This document shows positions 42,517-50,161 of a stretch of 64,000 nucleotides of DNA, piece after piece; within the stretch, counting starts at the first letter, position 1, and each line of letters opens with the position of its first letter. A model generated the notes under the pieces. The model was not told the origin of the DNA, did not search any database, and saw only the letters and a list, made by a program, of their open reading frames with translations. The stretch is from assembly GCA_038229135.1 (NCBI GenBank), contig JBBROS010000002.1, positions 97,010 to 161,009 on the forward strand, given 5' to 3'. The DNA comes from JBBROS01 sp038229135 (GTDB lineage: Bacteria > Pseudomonadota > Alphaproteobacteria > Acetobacterales > Acetobacteraceae). Both the position numbers and the translations under genes were made by a program.

Positions 42517-44248
42517 CGCCGCGCATGGGCCGCGCATCGTCGTTGCCGAGCCACACGGCTATCACGGTGCCGCCTCCAGCCCCCCCGACGGCTCCGATGA
42601 ACCAGGCGTCGCGGAAATCCTGCGTCGTCCCCGTCTTGCCCGCCACGGCCCGACCCGGCAACGCCGCCGCCCTGCCGCTGCCGCGGGACACGACAGCCCC
42701 CATCATGCGCACCATCGCCGCCGCACGCTCCGGCTCGACCACGCGGTCCATCGCCGGGTGCGGCACCGGCGCTGACTTGCGGTCCACCTCCAGCCGATCG
42801 ATCGCGGTCGGGGTCACGAGCCGTCCGCCGTTGAACAGCGTCGCATAGGCCGAAGCCAGCTCGAGCACGCCCACGTCGCCCGTGCCGAGCGCAAGCGAAA
42901 GATCGTTCGGCAACGTGCCCCCGATGCCCAGCCGCCGTGCCACCGCCGCCACCGCAAGCGGCCCGCCCGCCTGCTGCGCAAGGCGCACGGCGGCCGAGTT
43001 CATCGACTGCGCCAGCGCCTCCTCGAGCGTCACCTCGCCATGCCACGCACCATCGAAGTTCTGCGGCGCCCAGCTGCCAAGCCGGATGGGCGCATCCAGC
43101 ACCGTGCTGTCAGGCGTGGCGCCTCGCTCGAGCGCCGCCAGCCACACGAAGGGCTTGAACGCCGACCCTGGCTGCCGCCGTGCCGCAACCGCTCGGTTGA
43201 ACGGGCCCGTGCGGTAGTCCCGCCCGCCCACCATGGCCCGCACCGCCCCAGTCGCGGCATCGAGCACCACCACGGCACCCTGCGTCGCCTGAGAGGCCGC
43301 CCCCGGCCCGTCCAGCAGAGTGGCCAGCCGCGCCTCCACCCCAGCCTGCAGCCGCGCATCCAGCGTGGTGTGCAGCACCGCGTCGGCGCCCGGTGGCACG
43401 ACGGTTTGTGACGTGTCGGCCGCCCAATCCGCGAACCACCCGGCCGTGGCAGGCCGCGGCGGGAAGGCGATCTTGGCCATCTCGGCCTCCGCCTCCGCCC
43501 GCGTCAGCGCTCCCGTTTCGGCCATCGCGGCCAGCACCTCCCGCGCACGCCCTGCCGCCGCCGCAGGGTCCGACCGAGGGTTGATCCGGCTCGGCGCCCG
43601 TGGCACCCCGGCCAGCACTGCCGCCTGCCAGGTGGTCAGCTTCCGCGCGGACACCCCGAAATACATGCGCGACGCAGCATCCACCCCCCACGCCCCGCTG
43701 CCAAGATAGACGCGGTTGAGCCAGATCTCGAGAATCTCGGCCTTGCTGAACGCCTGCTCCAGCCACAGCGTGAGCATCACCTCCTGCACCTTGCGCCGCA
43801 TCGTCCGCGCATTGGTCAGGAACAGGTTCTTCGCCACCTGCTGTGTGATCGTGGACCCGCCCTGCACCAGCCGCCCCGACCGCAGGTTCACGAACACGGC
43901 CCGCGCAATGCCAACTCCATCCAGCCCCGGGTGCGACCAGAACCGCCGGTCCTCCACCGCCACCGCCGCCGCAGGCAGCGCGCGCGGCAGATCGGCCAGC
44001 CGCAACGGCTCGCCCACCACGTCCCCGAACGTCGCGAACGGCGCCCCGGACCTGTCGAGCAACGTCAGCCCCGGCCGCCGCGCCGCGTCCAGCGCCGAGT
44101 CCGGCCGCGGCAGGTCGTGCGCCAGCCAAACGAGCCCGGCCGCCCCCACCAACGCAGCCCACACGGCGAGGATCGTGCCCCACCGCAACAGCCGCCAAAG
44201 CCACCGCCGCCGGGGGCGCGGCGCCTCCCACACCCCGGCGTCGCTCAT
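42458..44248 (-). CDS. Class A penicillin-binding protein (PBP1A-type)
   Basis: 596 residues. A cytoplasmic tail and TM (about 18-42), glycosyltransferase motifs EDRRFWSHPG, GGSTITQQVAKNLFL, EIWLNRVYLG, then the transpeptidase domain with nucleophile Ser in GSAFKPF near 370, SMN near 425 and KTGT near 535. Polymerises and crosslinks peptidoglycan in the periplasm. It is shorter than classical PBP1A and lacks an OB insert, resembling PBP1C/2D sizes. Confidence 0.92.
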   Translation of the reverse strand: MSDAGVWEAPRPRRRWLWRLLRWGTILAVWAALVGAAGLVWLAHDLPRPDSALDAARRPGLTLLDRSGAPFATFGDVVGEPLRLADLPRALPAAAVAVEDRRFWSHPGLDGVGIARAVFVNLRSGRLVQGGSTITQQVAKNLFLTNARTMRRKVQEVMLTLWLEQAFSKAEILEIWLNRVYLGSGAWGVDAASRMYFGVSARKLTTWQAAVLAGVPRAPSRINPRSDPAAAAGRAREVLAAMAETGALTRAEAEAEMAKIAFPPRPATAGWFADWAADTSQTVVPPGADAVLHTTLDARLQAGVEARLATLLDGPGAASQATQGAVVVLDAATGAVRAMVGGRDYRTGPFNRAVAARRQPGSAFKPFVWLAALERGATPDSTVLDAPIRLGSWAPQNFDGAWHGEVTLEEALAQSMNSAAVRLAQQAGGPLAVAAVARRLGIGGTLPNDLSLALGTGDVGVLELASAYATLFNGGRLVTPTAIDRLEVDRKSAPVPHPAMDRVVEPERAAAMVRMMGAVVSRGSGRAAALPGRAVAGKTGTTQDFRDAWFIGAVGGAGGGTVIAVWLGNDDARPMRGVTGGGLPARLFREVALELR

Positions 44249-44249
44249 C

Positions 44250-45083
44250 CTACTTGTAGCAAAGAAGGTGCAGCGTGGACGGGTCCGCGATCTCCCCGAT
44301 CTCCACGTTCCGCTTCTCCGGCCCCTGTGCCGACACAGCCCGCGGCTGCACGTTGTTGGCCCGCAGGAACGCCAGTGCCTCGAGCCCCTTCACCGCGAAG
44401 TTCACGTTCTGTGGGATGTCCCCACCCGTCATCTCCGCCGTCCGCATCGCGTTCAGCTTCGATACCACCACCCCGATCACCAGCCCCTGGCTGTCCAGCA
44501 GCGGCCCGCCCGAGTTCCCCGGGTTCACCGGCGCCGTGATCTGATATTGCGTCGGCTTGTCCCGCAGCCCGGCCAGTGCGCTCAGGTCCCCCGCCGTCAA
44601 CGTCGGCCCCGAGGAAAGCAGCCCGGACAGCGGGTAGCCGTACGTCACCACCGTCTCCCCCCGCCGTACCGGGGGCGCCTCACGAAACGACAGCGCCGGC
44701 CCCACCGTGTTCGGCACGGACAGCACCGCCAGGTCCCGCGCCGGGTCGGTCGCGAGCACCCGCGCCGGCACCCGCACCTGTGCCGTGTTGCGCGCAACCA
44801 GCCGCCCGCACTCGGCAACCACATGATTGTTCGTCAGCACCCGCCCCTCGGCCACCACGAACCCGGTGCCGCTCGACGTCGGCCGCGCCCCAGCCGCCGG
44901 CATCCCGCCCATCCCAGGGCCGGCCGGCGTAACCTGTGGCGCCGGGTCGGGCGCCCCCAGCGGCGGCGGCTTGCCCTGATACTGCGGCCCGGCATACGGC
45001 CGTTTCTCCTGCGCAACCGCTGCACCCGCCAGCGACAGCGCAATCACCAGGTTGCCCCCAACCAGGCCGCATCGCAGGATCAT
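44250..45083 (-). CDS. Trypsin-like (Deg-type) serine protease, exported
   Basis: 277 residues. Signal peptide LVIALSLAGAAVAQ. Catalytic triad: His in LTNNHVV near 98, Asp in TDPARDLAVL near 125, Ser in PVNPGNSGGPLLDSQG near 195. No PDZ domain is seen; the C-terminal ~55 residues are unassigned. Periplasmic protease. ATG 45083 gives a normal signal peptide; ATG 45104 would overlap the divergent gene. The gene starts 19 bases from the divergent dehydrogenase start, so promoters must overlap coding sequence. Confidence 0.88.
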   Translation of the reverse strand: MILRCGLVGGNLVIALSLAGAAVAQEKRPYAGPQYQGKPPPLGAPDPAPQVTPAGPGMGGMPAAGARPTSSGTGFVVAEGRVLTNNHVVAECGRLVARNTAQVRVPARVLATDPARDLAVLSVPNTVGPALSFREAPPVRRGETVVTYGYPLSGLLSSGPTLTAGDLSALAGLRDKPTQYQITAPVNPGNSGGPLLDSQGLVIGVVVSKLNAMRTAEMTGGDIPQNVNFAVKGLEALAFLRANNVQPRAVSAQGPEKRNVEIGEIADPSTLHLLCYK

Positions 45084-45102
45084 CGAAACGAGAGAGGTCG
45101 GC

Positions 45103-46014
45103 ATGAAGGGTCTGTTCCTGGACGCGAGCGATGCACTCACCAACGTCTATCACGCCGTCACCCGCCCCGGCGATCCACCGGTCACGCTGAACCACGCCGC
45201 GAAGGTCGAGGCCCACGAGCTCGCCCCCCTCCTCGCCGGCTACGACTTTTGCCTAAACGACCATACCTTCATGCCCACCGGCGCCATGCCCGCCATCCCC
45301 GGCCTGAAGCACGTCATCTTCCTCGGCACCGGCGCCCGCTCCTACATGAACCCCGAGGAGCTCGAGGCCCTCGGCATCACCGTCCACACCATCAAGGGCT
45401 ACGGCGACACCGCCGTCGCCGAACACGCCATCGCCCTCATGTTCGCCGCCGCCCGAGGCCTCGCCCACATGGACCGCGGCATGCGCCAGGGCGCCTGGCC
45501 CCGCACCGAAGGCGTCCAGCTCCACGGCAAGACCATCGGCCTCGTCGGCTACGGCGGGATCGCCGCCGAAGTCGCCCGTATGGCCCTCGGCCTCGGCATG
45601 AACGTGCTGGCCTGGAACCGCACCCCCCGCCACGCCCCCGGCGTCGAGTTCGCCCCCCTCGAGCGCGTTCTTGCCGAAAGTCACGTCGTCTCCATCCACC
45701 TGCTCCTCAACGACGAGACACGCGGCTTCATCGCCGCCCCACAACTCGCCGCCATGCGCCCAGGCAGCATCCTCATCAACACCGCCCGAGGCGCCATCGT
45801 CGACGAAGCCGCCCTCATCTCAGCCCTGAGCACCGGCCCCCTCGCACACGCCGCCCTCGACGTGTTCGACACTGAGCCCCTCCCCGCCAGCCACCCGCTC
45901 TCGACCCTGGAAAACGTAACCCTCTCCGCCCACAGCGCCTTCCGAACCCCCGAAGCCAACGAAACCCTCATCCGCCGAGCCCTGGACATCGCCGTGTCCC
46001 TCGCTAAGGCTTAG
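45103..46014 (+). CDS. D-2-hydroxyacid dehydrogenase family protein
   Basis: 303 residues. NAD motif GLVGYGGIAAEVARMALGLG near residue 147; catalytic Arg in NTARGAIVDE, Glu in VFDTEPLP, His in LSAHSAFRTPE. The N-terminal substrate domain includes NDHTFMPTG. Reduces 2-keto acids, or oxidises D-2-hydroxy acids, with NAD(P). GAGAGGT lies 5 bases before the ATG. Substrate not predictable. The tRNA-Leu begins 6 bases after its stop. Confidence 0.9.
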   Translation: MKGLFLDASDALTNVYHAVTRPGDPPVTLNHAAKVEAHELAPLLAGYDFCLNDHTFMPTGAMPAIPGLKHVIFLGTGARSYMNPEELEALGITVHTIKGYGDTAVAEHAIALMFAAARGLAHMDRGMRQGAWPRTEGVQLHGKTIGLVGYGGIAAEVARMALGLGMNVLAWNRTPRHAPGVEFAPLERVLAESHVVSIHLLLNDETRGFIAAPQLAAMRPGSILINTARGAIVDEAALISALSTGPLAHAALDVFDTEPLPASHPLSTLENVTLSAHSAFRTPEANETLIRRALDIAVSLAKA

Positions 46015-46019
46015 CCCAT

Positions 46020-46102
46020 GCCTGCCTGGCGGAATGGTAGACGCAGCGGACTTAAAATCCGACGTCCGTGAGGGCTTGCCGGTTCGAGTCCGGCGGCAGG
46101 CA
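46020..46102 (+). tRNA. tRNA-Leu (anticodon TAA)
   Basis: 83-base cloverleaf: acceptor arms GCCTGCC (46020-46026) and GGCAGGC (46095-46101), discriminator A, TGGCGGAATGGTAGACGC D-region, anticodon TAA at 46053-46055, a leucine-type long variable arm, and T arm GCCGGTTCGAGTCCGGC. CCA is not encoded. Expected to read UUA and UUG. Confidence 0.95.
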
Positions 46103-46160
46103 CACGCCGTGCTGCCTCACCTCCGGGAGAAGGCTGGAGTGGGGGCTTCACAGCGCACCC
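46103..46160. repeat. Partial dispersed repeat after tRNA-Leu
   Basis: The stretch ACCTCCGGGAGAAGGCTGGAG (46119-46139) closely matches ACCTCCGGGAGAACGCTGGGG at 62655-62675 in the tail module. It belongs to a dispersed intergenic repeat family. Confidence 0.5.
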
Positions 46161-47357
46161 TCAAGCCACCCGCCGCCCCCGCGAAACCACCAACACCCCC
46201 AGCGCCACTAGCACCGGCGGAAACACCACCCAGTTCACCGCATCCCACCCGAAATGGTTCAACAACCCACCCGACGCGAACGACCCCACCGCCATCGTCC
46301 CGAACACCAGGAAATCGTTGAACGCCTGAACCCGCGTCCTCTCCTCCGGCCGATGCGTCTCTAGCACCAGCGCCGATGCCCCCACGAACCCGAAGTTCCA
46401 CCCCACCCCCAACAACACCAGCCCCGCATAGAAATGCCCGGCCGTAATCCCGGACAGCCCCATCGCCGCCGCCGCCGCCAGCAACGCCATCCCGACCGCC
46501 ACCACCGCACGCGCCCCGAACCGCGCGATCAGCCCCCCCGTGAAGAAGCTCGGCCCATACATCGCCACCACATGCCACTGGATCGCCCAGTTCGAAGCCG
46601 TCAACGGCAGCCCACACAGCTTCATCGCCAAGGGCGCCGACGTCATCACCAGGTTCATCAGCGTGTAGCTCACCACCCCACACACCACCGCCACAACGAA
46701 TTTGGGCTGCCGAGCGATCTCCCCCAGCGGCCGCCCTGCCCCCGCATGCGCCCGCACCACGGGCGGCAACTTCACCCCCGCCAGCACCACCATCGCCACC
46801 ACCGCCACACCCGCCTGCGCCAGGTAGCTCGCCACGAACACGTGCGGCTCGAGCATCCCCATCGTCAGCGTCACCAGCTGCGGCCCCAGCACCCCGGCGA
46901 ATACGCCCCCCGCCATCACCCAGCTCAGCGCCCGCGCTCGATAGGAAGGTGCCGCCCCGTCCGCCGCCGCAAACCGGAACGACTGCACCACGGACCCATA
47001 CAGCCCCGCAAACAACGTCGCCACGCAGAACACCACGAACGACTGCAGCATTAGCGCCGCAGCCCCCACCAGCCCCGCCGCAACGCCGCAACCCCCACCC
47101 GCCAGGAAAGCCGCCCGGCGCCCATGCACCCGCGCAATCCACCCCGTCGGCAGCGTCCCCGCGGCCATCCCCACCACGAATACCGAAATCGGCACCGTCG
47201 CCAGCGCCGGGTCGGGCGCGAGCGAGTTCCCGATGATCGCCCCGGTCGCGAAGATCACGGAGGCATTCGCCCCCGCCAGCGCCTGCCCCGCCGCCAGCCG
47301 AACCACGTTCCCACGCGTCCGCGCGTCCATCCGCTCGACCTGCACCGCAGCCGACAT
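46161..47357 (-). CDS. MFS transporter
   Basis: 398 residues with about 12 helices. Motif A-like GWIARVHGRRAAFLAGG near residue 70; second-half LIARFGARAVVAVGMALLA near 285. Related to uncharacterised alphaproteobacterial MFS proteins. Start at MSAAVQVER; MDARTRG nine codons on is an alternative. It lies downstream of tRNA-Leu on the opposite strand. Confidence 0.85.
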   Translation of the reverse strand: MSAAVQVERMDARTRGNVVRLAAGQALAGANASVIFATGAIIGNSLAPDPALATVPISVFVVGMAAGTLPTGWIARVHGRRAAFLAGGGCGVAAGLVGAAALMLQSFVVFCVATLFAGLYGSVVQSFRFAAADGAAPSYRARALSWVMAGGVFAGVLGPQLVTLTMGMLEPHVFVASYLAQAGVAVVAMVVLAGVKLPPVVRAHAGAGRPLGEIARQPKFVVAVVCGVVSYTLMNLVMTSAPLAMKLCGLPLTASNWAIQWHVVAMYGPSFFTGGLIARFGARAVVAVGMALLAAAAAMGLSGITAGHFYAGLVLLGVGWNFGFVGASALVLETHRPEERTRVQAFNDFLVFGTMAVGSFASGGLLNHFGWDAVNWVVFPPVLVALGVLVVSRGRRVA

Positions 47358-47498
47358 CCACCCGCGCTCCCGCAAACACGCGCCCCGATTACCCCCTCCC
47401 GCCAAGCTTGCCCACCCGCGAACACATCAGGTCGGCTTGGCGCAGCCCTCCACCTGTGGCATCGACACGCGCAACAAGCCGTTCAGGAGCCGTGAACC

Positions 47499-48014
47499 GT
47501 GACCAAGCACCACCTCGCCCTCGCCGCAGTCCTCCTCCTCGCAGGCTGCGCAAACAAGCAGGGCGCAAGCACCCAGGGCCTCGACCAGCGCAACGAAGGC
47601 ATTGCCAAGACCTGCACTCCCTCAGTGCCTGAGCTGAATGCCAGCGCGTCCGCCAGCGCCACCATCACCATGACGAACGATGGCTGGTGCGCCGTCCGCA
47701 CCAGCGAGCGCGACGGCAAGCCCTACCAGCTCGGCCCCCTCAAGAGCCGCCCCGAGCACGGCCGCGTCCTAATCCAGCCGGTCAACGCCGAGACACGCAT
47801 CGAATACACGCCCGACCCCCGCTTCGTCGGCACGGACCGCTTCAACGTCGCCCTCCGCAGCCGCACGCCCGGCACGCCGGACGCAACCGTCCAGGTCGCC
47901 GTCACGGTCAGCATGGGCGAGGGCATGGCTCCCGAGCCCGCCCCCGCCGTCACCACCCGCACCCCGGCCCGCACGCCCACAAAGGCGCCCGCGAAGAAGC
48001 CCGCCACCCGCTAG
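47499..48014 (+). CDS. Lipoprotein with Ig-like/cadherin-like domain
   Basis: 171 residues. Lipobox LLLAGCANK (Cys17). The middle part (about 55-145) is a beta-sandwich of the bacterial Ig/cadherin-like kind: GPLKSRPEHGRVLIQPVN and IEYTPDPRFVGTDRFNVALRS. A Pro/Thr/Lys-rich tail may cross the peptidoglycan. AGGAG stands 9 bases before GTG 47499. Ends at a strong hairpin. Confidence 0.8.
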   Translation: MTKHHLALAAVLLLAGCANKQGASTQGLDQRNEGIAKTCTPSVPELNASASASATITMTNDGWCAVRTSERDGKPYQLGPLKSRPEHGRVLIQPVNAETRIEYTPDPRFVGTDRFNVALRSRTPGTPDATVQVAVTVSMGEGMAPEPAPAVTTRTPARTPTKAPAKKPATR

Positions 48015-48022
48015 ACTAACAG

Positions 48023-48048
48023 GCGGCCCGGCACCTCAGCCGGGCCGC
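48023..48048. terminator. Strong hairpin between the lipoprotein gene and the tail module
   Basis: Perfect 10-bp stem GCGGCCCGGC / GCCGGGCCGC with a 6-base loop (ACCTCA). The right arm overlaps the last codons of the holin gene, so it can terminate both convergent transcripts. It marks the left boundary of the phage module. Confidence 0.75.
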
Positions 48049-48662
48049 TCCGCCATGCTGGCCAGCCGCGCATCCTTCCGCGCACTCCCGGCACTGCTGC
48101 CCACCCAATACCCCACCACGTTCGTCGCCATCGCCCCCAGCGTGCCCATCAGCACGTTCAGGATTGCCGAACTCTCCGGCGGCATCGCCCGCGTCAGCGC
48201 CACACCCACCACGATCGCGAACGTCAGCAACACCACCACGCTCACCACCGGTGCACCCCACGCGGTAGAGCTGCCCGCCTGCGCAAGTGCCACCGTCGCC
48301 GCCCGCGCCCCCGCCACGTCGGCTAATCTCGCCGCCAGCGCCGTCTGCCCGGCGGCCTCGCTCGCCGCCGCCCGCTCCGCCGCAATCCGCGCCAGCGCCA
48401 CACGCAGCCGCCCAGCCACCTCCGGGTCCGCCAGCACCGCAACCTGCGCGGCCGGCGCCTCCGCACCCGTCACCTCCCGAACCGCCGCCTCCACAGCCGC
48501 CAGCGCCGGCGCCGCCCCAGCCCCGAACAGCCACCGCCCGAGCTCCGGTGCCAAATCCAGCGCAATCGCCCCAGCCGCCCCGATCGCCGTCCCGACACCC
48601 GGCACCACGCTCCCCGCAGCCGCACCGCGCGCCGCATCCTCCATCACCGAACCCAGGTTCAT
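48036..48662 (-). CDS. GTA-type 3TM holin
   Basis: 208 residues. The N-terminal Ala-rich half is helical (VGTAIGAAGAIALDLAPELG). The C-terminus has two hydrophobic helices (VVSVVVLLTFAIVVGVAL and VLMGTLGAMATNVVGYWVG) ending GSSAGSARKDARL, the signature of the 3TM holin family known from gene transfer agent release. It should make membrane lesions for lysis. ATG overlaps the stop of the upstream endolysin. Last gene of the tail module. Confidence 0.8.
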   Translation of the reverse strand: MNLGSVMEDAARGAAAGSVVPGVGTAIGAAGAIALDLAPELGRWLFGAGAAPALAAVEAAVREVTGAEAPAAQVAVLADPEVAGRLRVALARIAAERAAASEAAGQTALAARLADVAGARAATVALAQAGSSTAWGAPVVSVVVLLTFAIVVGVALTRAMPPESSAILNVLMGTLGAMATNVVGYWVGSSAGSARKDARLASMAERPG

Positions 48663-49186
48663 CTCGCCACTCCCATCGCCATCGCCTCATACGGCAGCCG
48701 GCACAGCCGCCGCGCCCATCCGCCGCCGAAACGCTTCCACGTCGGCAACCCGGCCATGAAAACCAGCCGCATCGCCTGGAACTCCGCCATCAGCGCGGCA
48801 CCATCCCCGCTCCGCCCGCGCACCGCTGCCAGCGTCGCAGGCCCAATCACCCCATCCGCAACGACCCCCAGTGCCCCCTGCAGCCACTGCACCGCCCGCG
48901 ACACCCCGTTGTTCACCGCCGCATCGAACACCAGCAGCGCCAGTGGACCCGGCAGCGCATCCCCACAGACCCGGTCCCAGTAATCCCGCCGATACACGGC
49001 CTGAGCCCCCTCGACCGTCAGCCCCGCAATATCGAGCCCCGGATAAGCCGACGCCGAAATCCCATACTTCGTCCCGCCCAGCCGCCCGGCGCCACACCGC
49101 GCCCCGGTCCAGTTCCCCGGATCGGCCGGATCGAGGCTCAGCCCGCCTTCACTCCCCAGAACCACCGCAAAAGCCCGTTCGAACAC
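48659..49186 (-). CDS. Glycoside hydrolase family 108 endolysin
   Basis: 175 residues. Catalytic Glu in VLGSEGGLSLDPADPGNWTG near residue 13, then GTKYGIS and YRRDYWDRVCGDALP, as in GH108 N-acetylmuramidases; the C-terminal part (QWLQGALGVVADGVIGPATLAAV) is a peptidoglycan-binding module. Cleaves the cell wall for phage release. Start GTG 49186; a longer frame upstream crosses a palindromic repeat. Confidence 0.88.
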   Translation of the reverse strand: MFERAFAVVLGSEGGLSLDPADPGNWTGARCGAGRLGGTKYGISASAYPGLDIAGLTVEGAQAVYRRDYWDRVCGDALPGPLALLVFDAAVNNGVSRAVQWLQGALGVVADGVIGPATLAAVRGRSGDGAALMAEFQAMRLVFMAGLPTWKRFGGGWARRLCRLPYEAMAMGVAR

Positions 49187-49202
49187 GCAACACCTCGCTT
49201 CC

Positions 49203-49223
49203 CCCCTCCTCTCGCGGGAGGGG
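49203..49223. repeat. REP-like palindrome in the lysis region
   Basis: CCCCTCCT and GGGAGGGG arms around CTCGC, matching the chromosomal repeat family at 31254 and 33123. It sits between the endolysin and the coiled-coil membrane gene. Confidence 0.6.
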
Positions 49224-49270
49224 CCGGCGGAGGCGGGACCGCACAGCACGACCCCCAGCCTCCAAACCCC

Positions 49271-49717
49271 CTACTCAGGCTCCTCCAGCCCCGGCACCGA
49301 CATGTCCGGCCACACCGGCACCCCCACGTCCTCCCGCGCACAGAACGCCGCCACGATCGTCTGCGCGTTCAGTCCCGCATGCCGCAGCTCGTGCGCCCGC
49401 TGGTGCCAGAACCGCGCTAGGTCCCAGCCCCGCTCGCGCTCCCGCTCCACCGCCGAAAGACGCCCCTGGCACCGCGCCAGCTCCTCGCGCATCCGATCGA
49501 ACAGATCCGCCTGCTCCCGCGACAAAGCCGCCCGCTGCTGCTCCACCTCCCGCGTCAGCCGCTCCTCCCGGCTCAGCATCCCCTCCGACCGCCGGTCCCC
49601 GCGCTCCACCCACCAGCGCCACACCACCCAAATCCCACTCGCAGCCGACGGCAGTGCCGCCGCAGCCACCACCCACCACGGTCCCCCCACCTGCTCGCTC
49701 ATCGCCTGCTCGTTCAT
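49271..49717 (-). CDS. Membrane-anchored coiled-coil protein, possible inner-membrane spanin
   Basis: 148 residues. One N-terminal transmembrane helix (WWVVAAAALPSAASGIWVVW) and then a long charged coiled coil (about 45-110, EERLTREVEQQRAALSREQ). This topology and the location in a lysis cassette fit an i-spanin (Rz-like), but no outer-membrane lipoprotein partner is seen. It could also be an unrelated phage membrane protein. Confidence 0.6.
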   Translation of the reverse strand: MNEQAMSEQVGGPWWVVAAAALPSAASGIWVVWRWWVERGDRRSEGMLSREERLTREVEQQRAALSREQADLFDRMREELARCQGRLSAVERERERGWDLARFWHQRAHELRHAGLNAQTIVAAFCAREDVGVPVWPDMSVPGLEEPE

Positions 49718-49743
49718 CGCCCGCCCCCCGCCATCGCCGGCGC

Positions 49744-50118
49744 TCAAATCCCCTCGTGCGTCCGCCGCCAGGCCAGGTAGTAGCCAAGGCACGCCAATAC
49801 CCCGTAGGTCCCCGTGGCCGTCGTCATCGGGTTCGCCACGAACAGGCACAGCGCAACCAGCCCATGCGCCGTCGCGAGCACCAGCACCGACAACAGCCGC
49901 CCTCCCCGCGACCGCGCCGTAAGGCCCATCGCTCCCACCAGCGCACACAGCCAGAACGCCAGCGCCCAACTCTCCTCATCCCCGATCCGCTGCATCACCA
50001 AGAACGTCCGGCTCGTCGAAAACGTCGACCCGGGCAGCCCCAGCACCATCCCCAGCCAACCCATCACGGCCGTCAGCGCCGCATGGATCGCCGTCCGCGC
50101 ATCCTGCGCCCAACGCAT
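49744..50118 (-). CDS. Small phage membrane protein
   Basis: 124 residues with three to four hydrophobic helices (about 10-30, 45-65, 70-85, 92-112). GGGAGGG lies 6 bases before ATG 50118. Not recognised. It lies between the tail fibre and lysis genes, so a second holin or superinfection-exclusion role is possible but not shown. Confidence 0.6.
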   Translation of the reverse strand: MRWAQDARTAIHAALTAVMGWLGMVLGLPGSTFSTSRTFLVMQRIGDEESWALAFWLCALVGAMGLTARSRGGRLLSVLVLATAHGLVALCLFVANPMTTATGTYGVLACLGYYLAWRRTHEGI

Positions 50119-50161
50119 GCCAACCCTCCCACTCACGACCGCACCCAACTCGAGCCAATCA

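Noticed and set aside
43716..45875. A 719-codon plus-strand frame across PBP1A, the protease and the dehydrogenase
   Set aside because: Arg/Pro/His-rich translation without domains; a shadow of three clear genes.
46020..46102. tRNA-Leu as an attachment site for the tail module
   Set aside because: The module begins 2 kb away beyond an ordinary MFS gene and a lipoprotein; no integrase and no repeat of the tRNA 3' end was found in the window.
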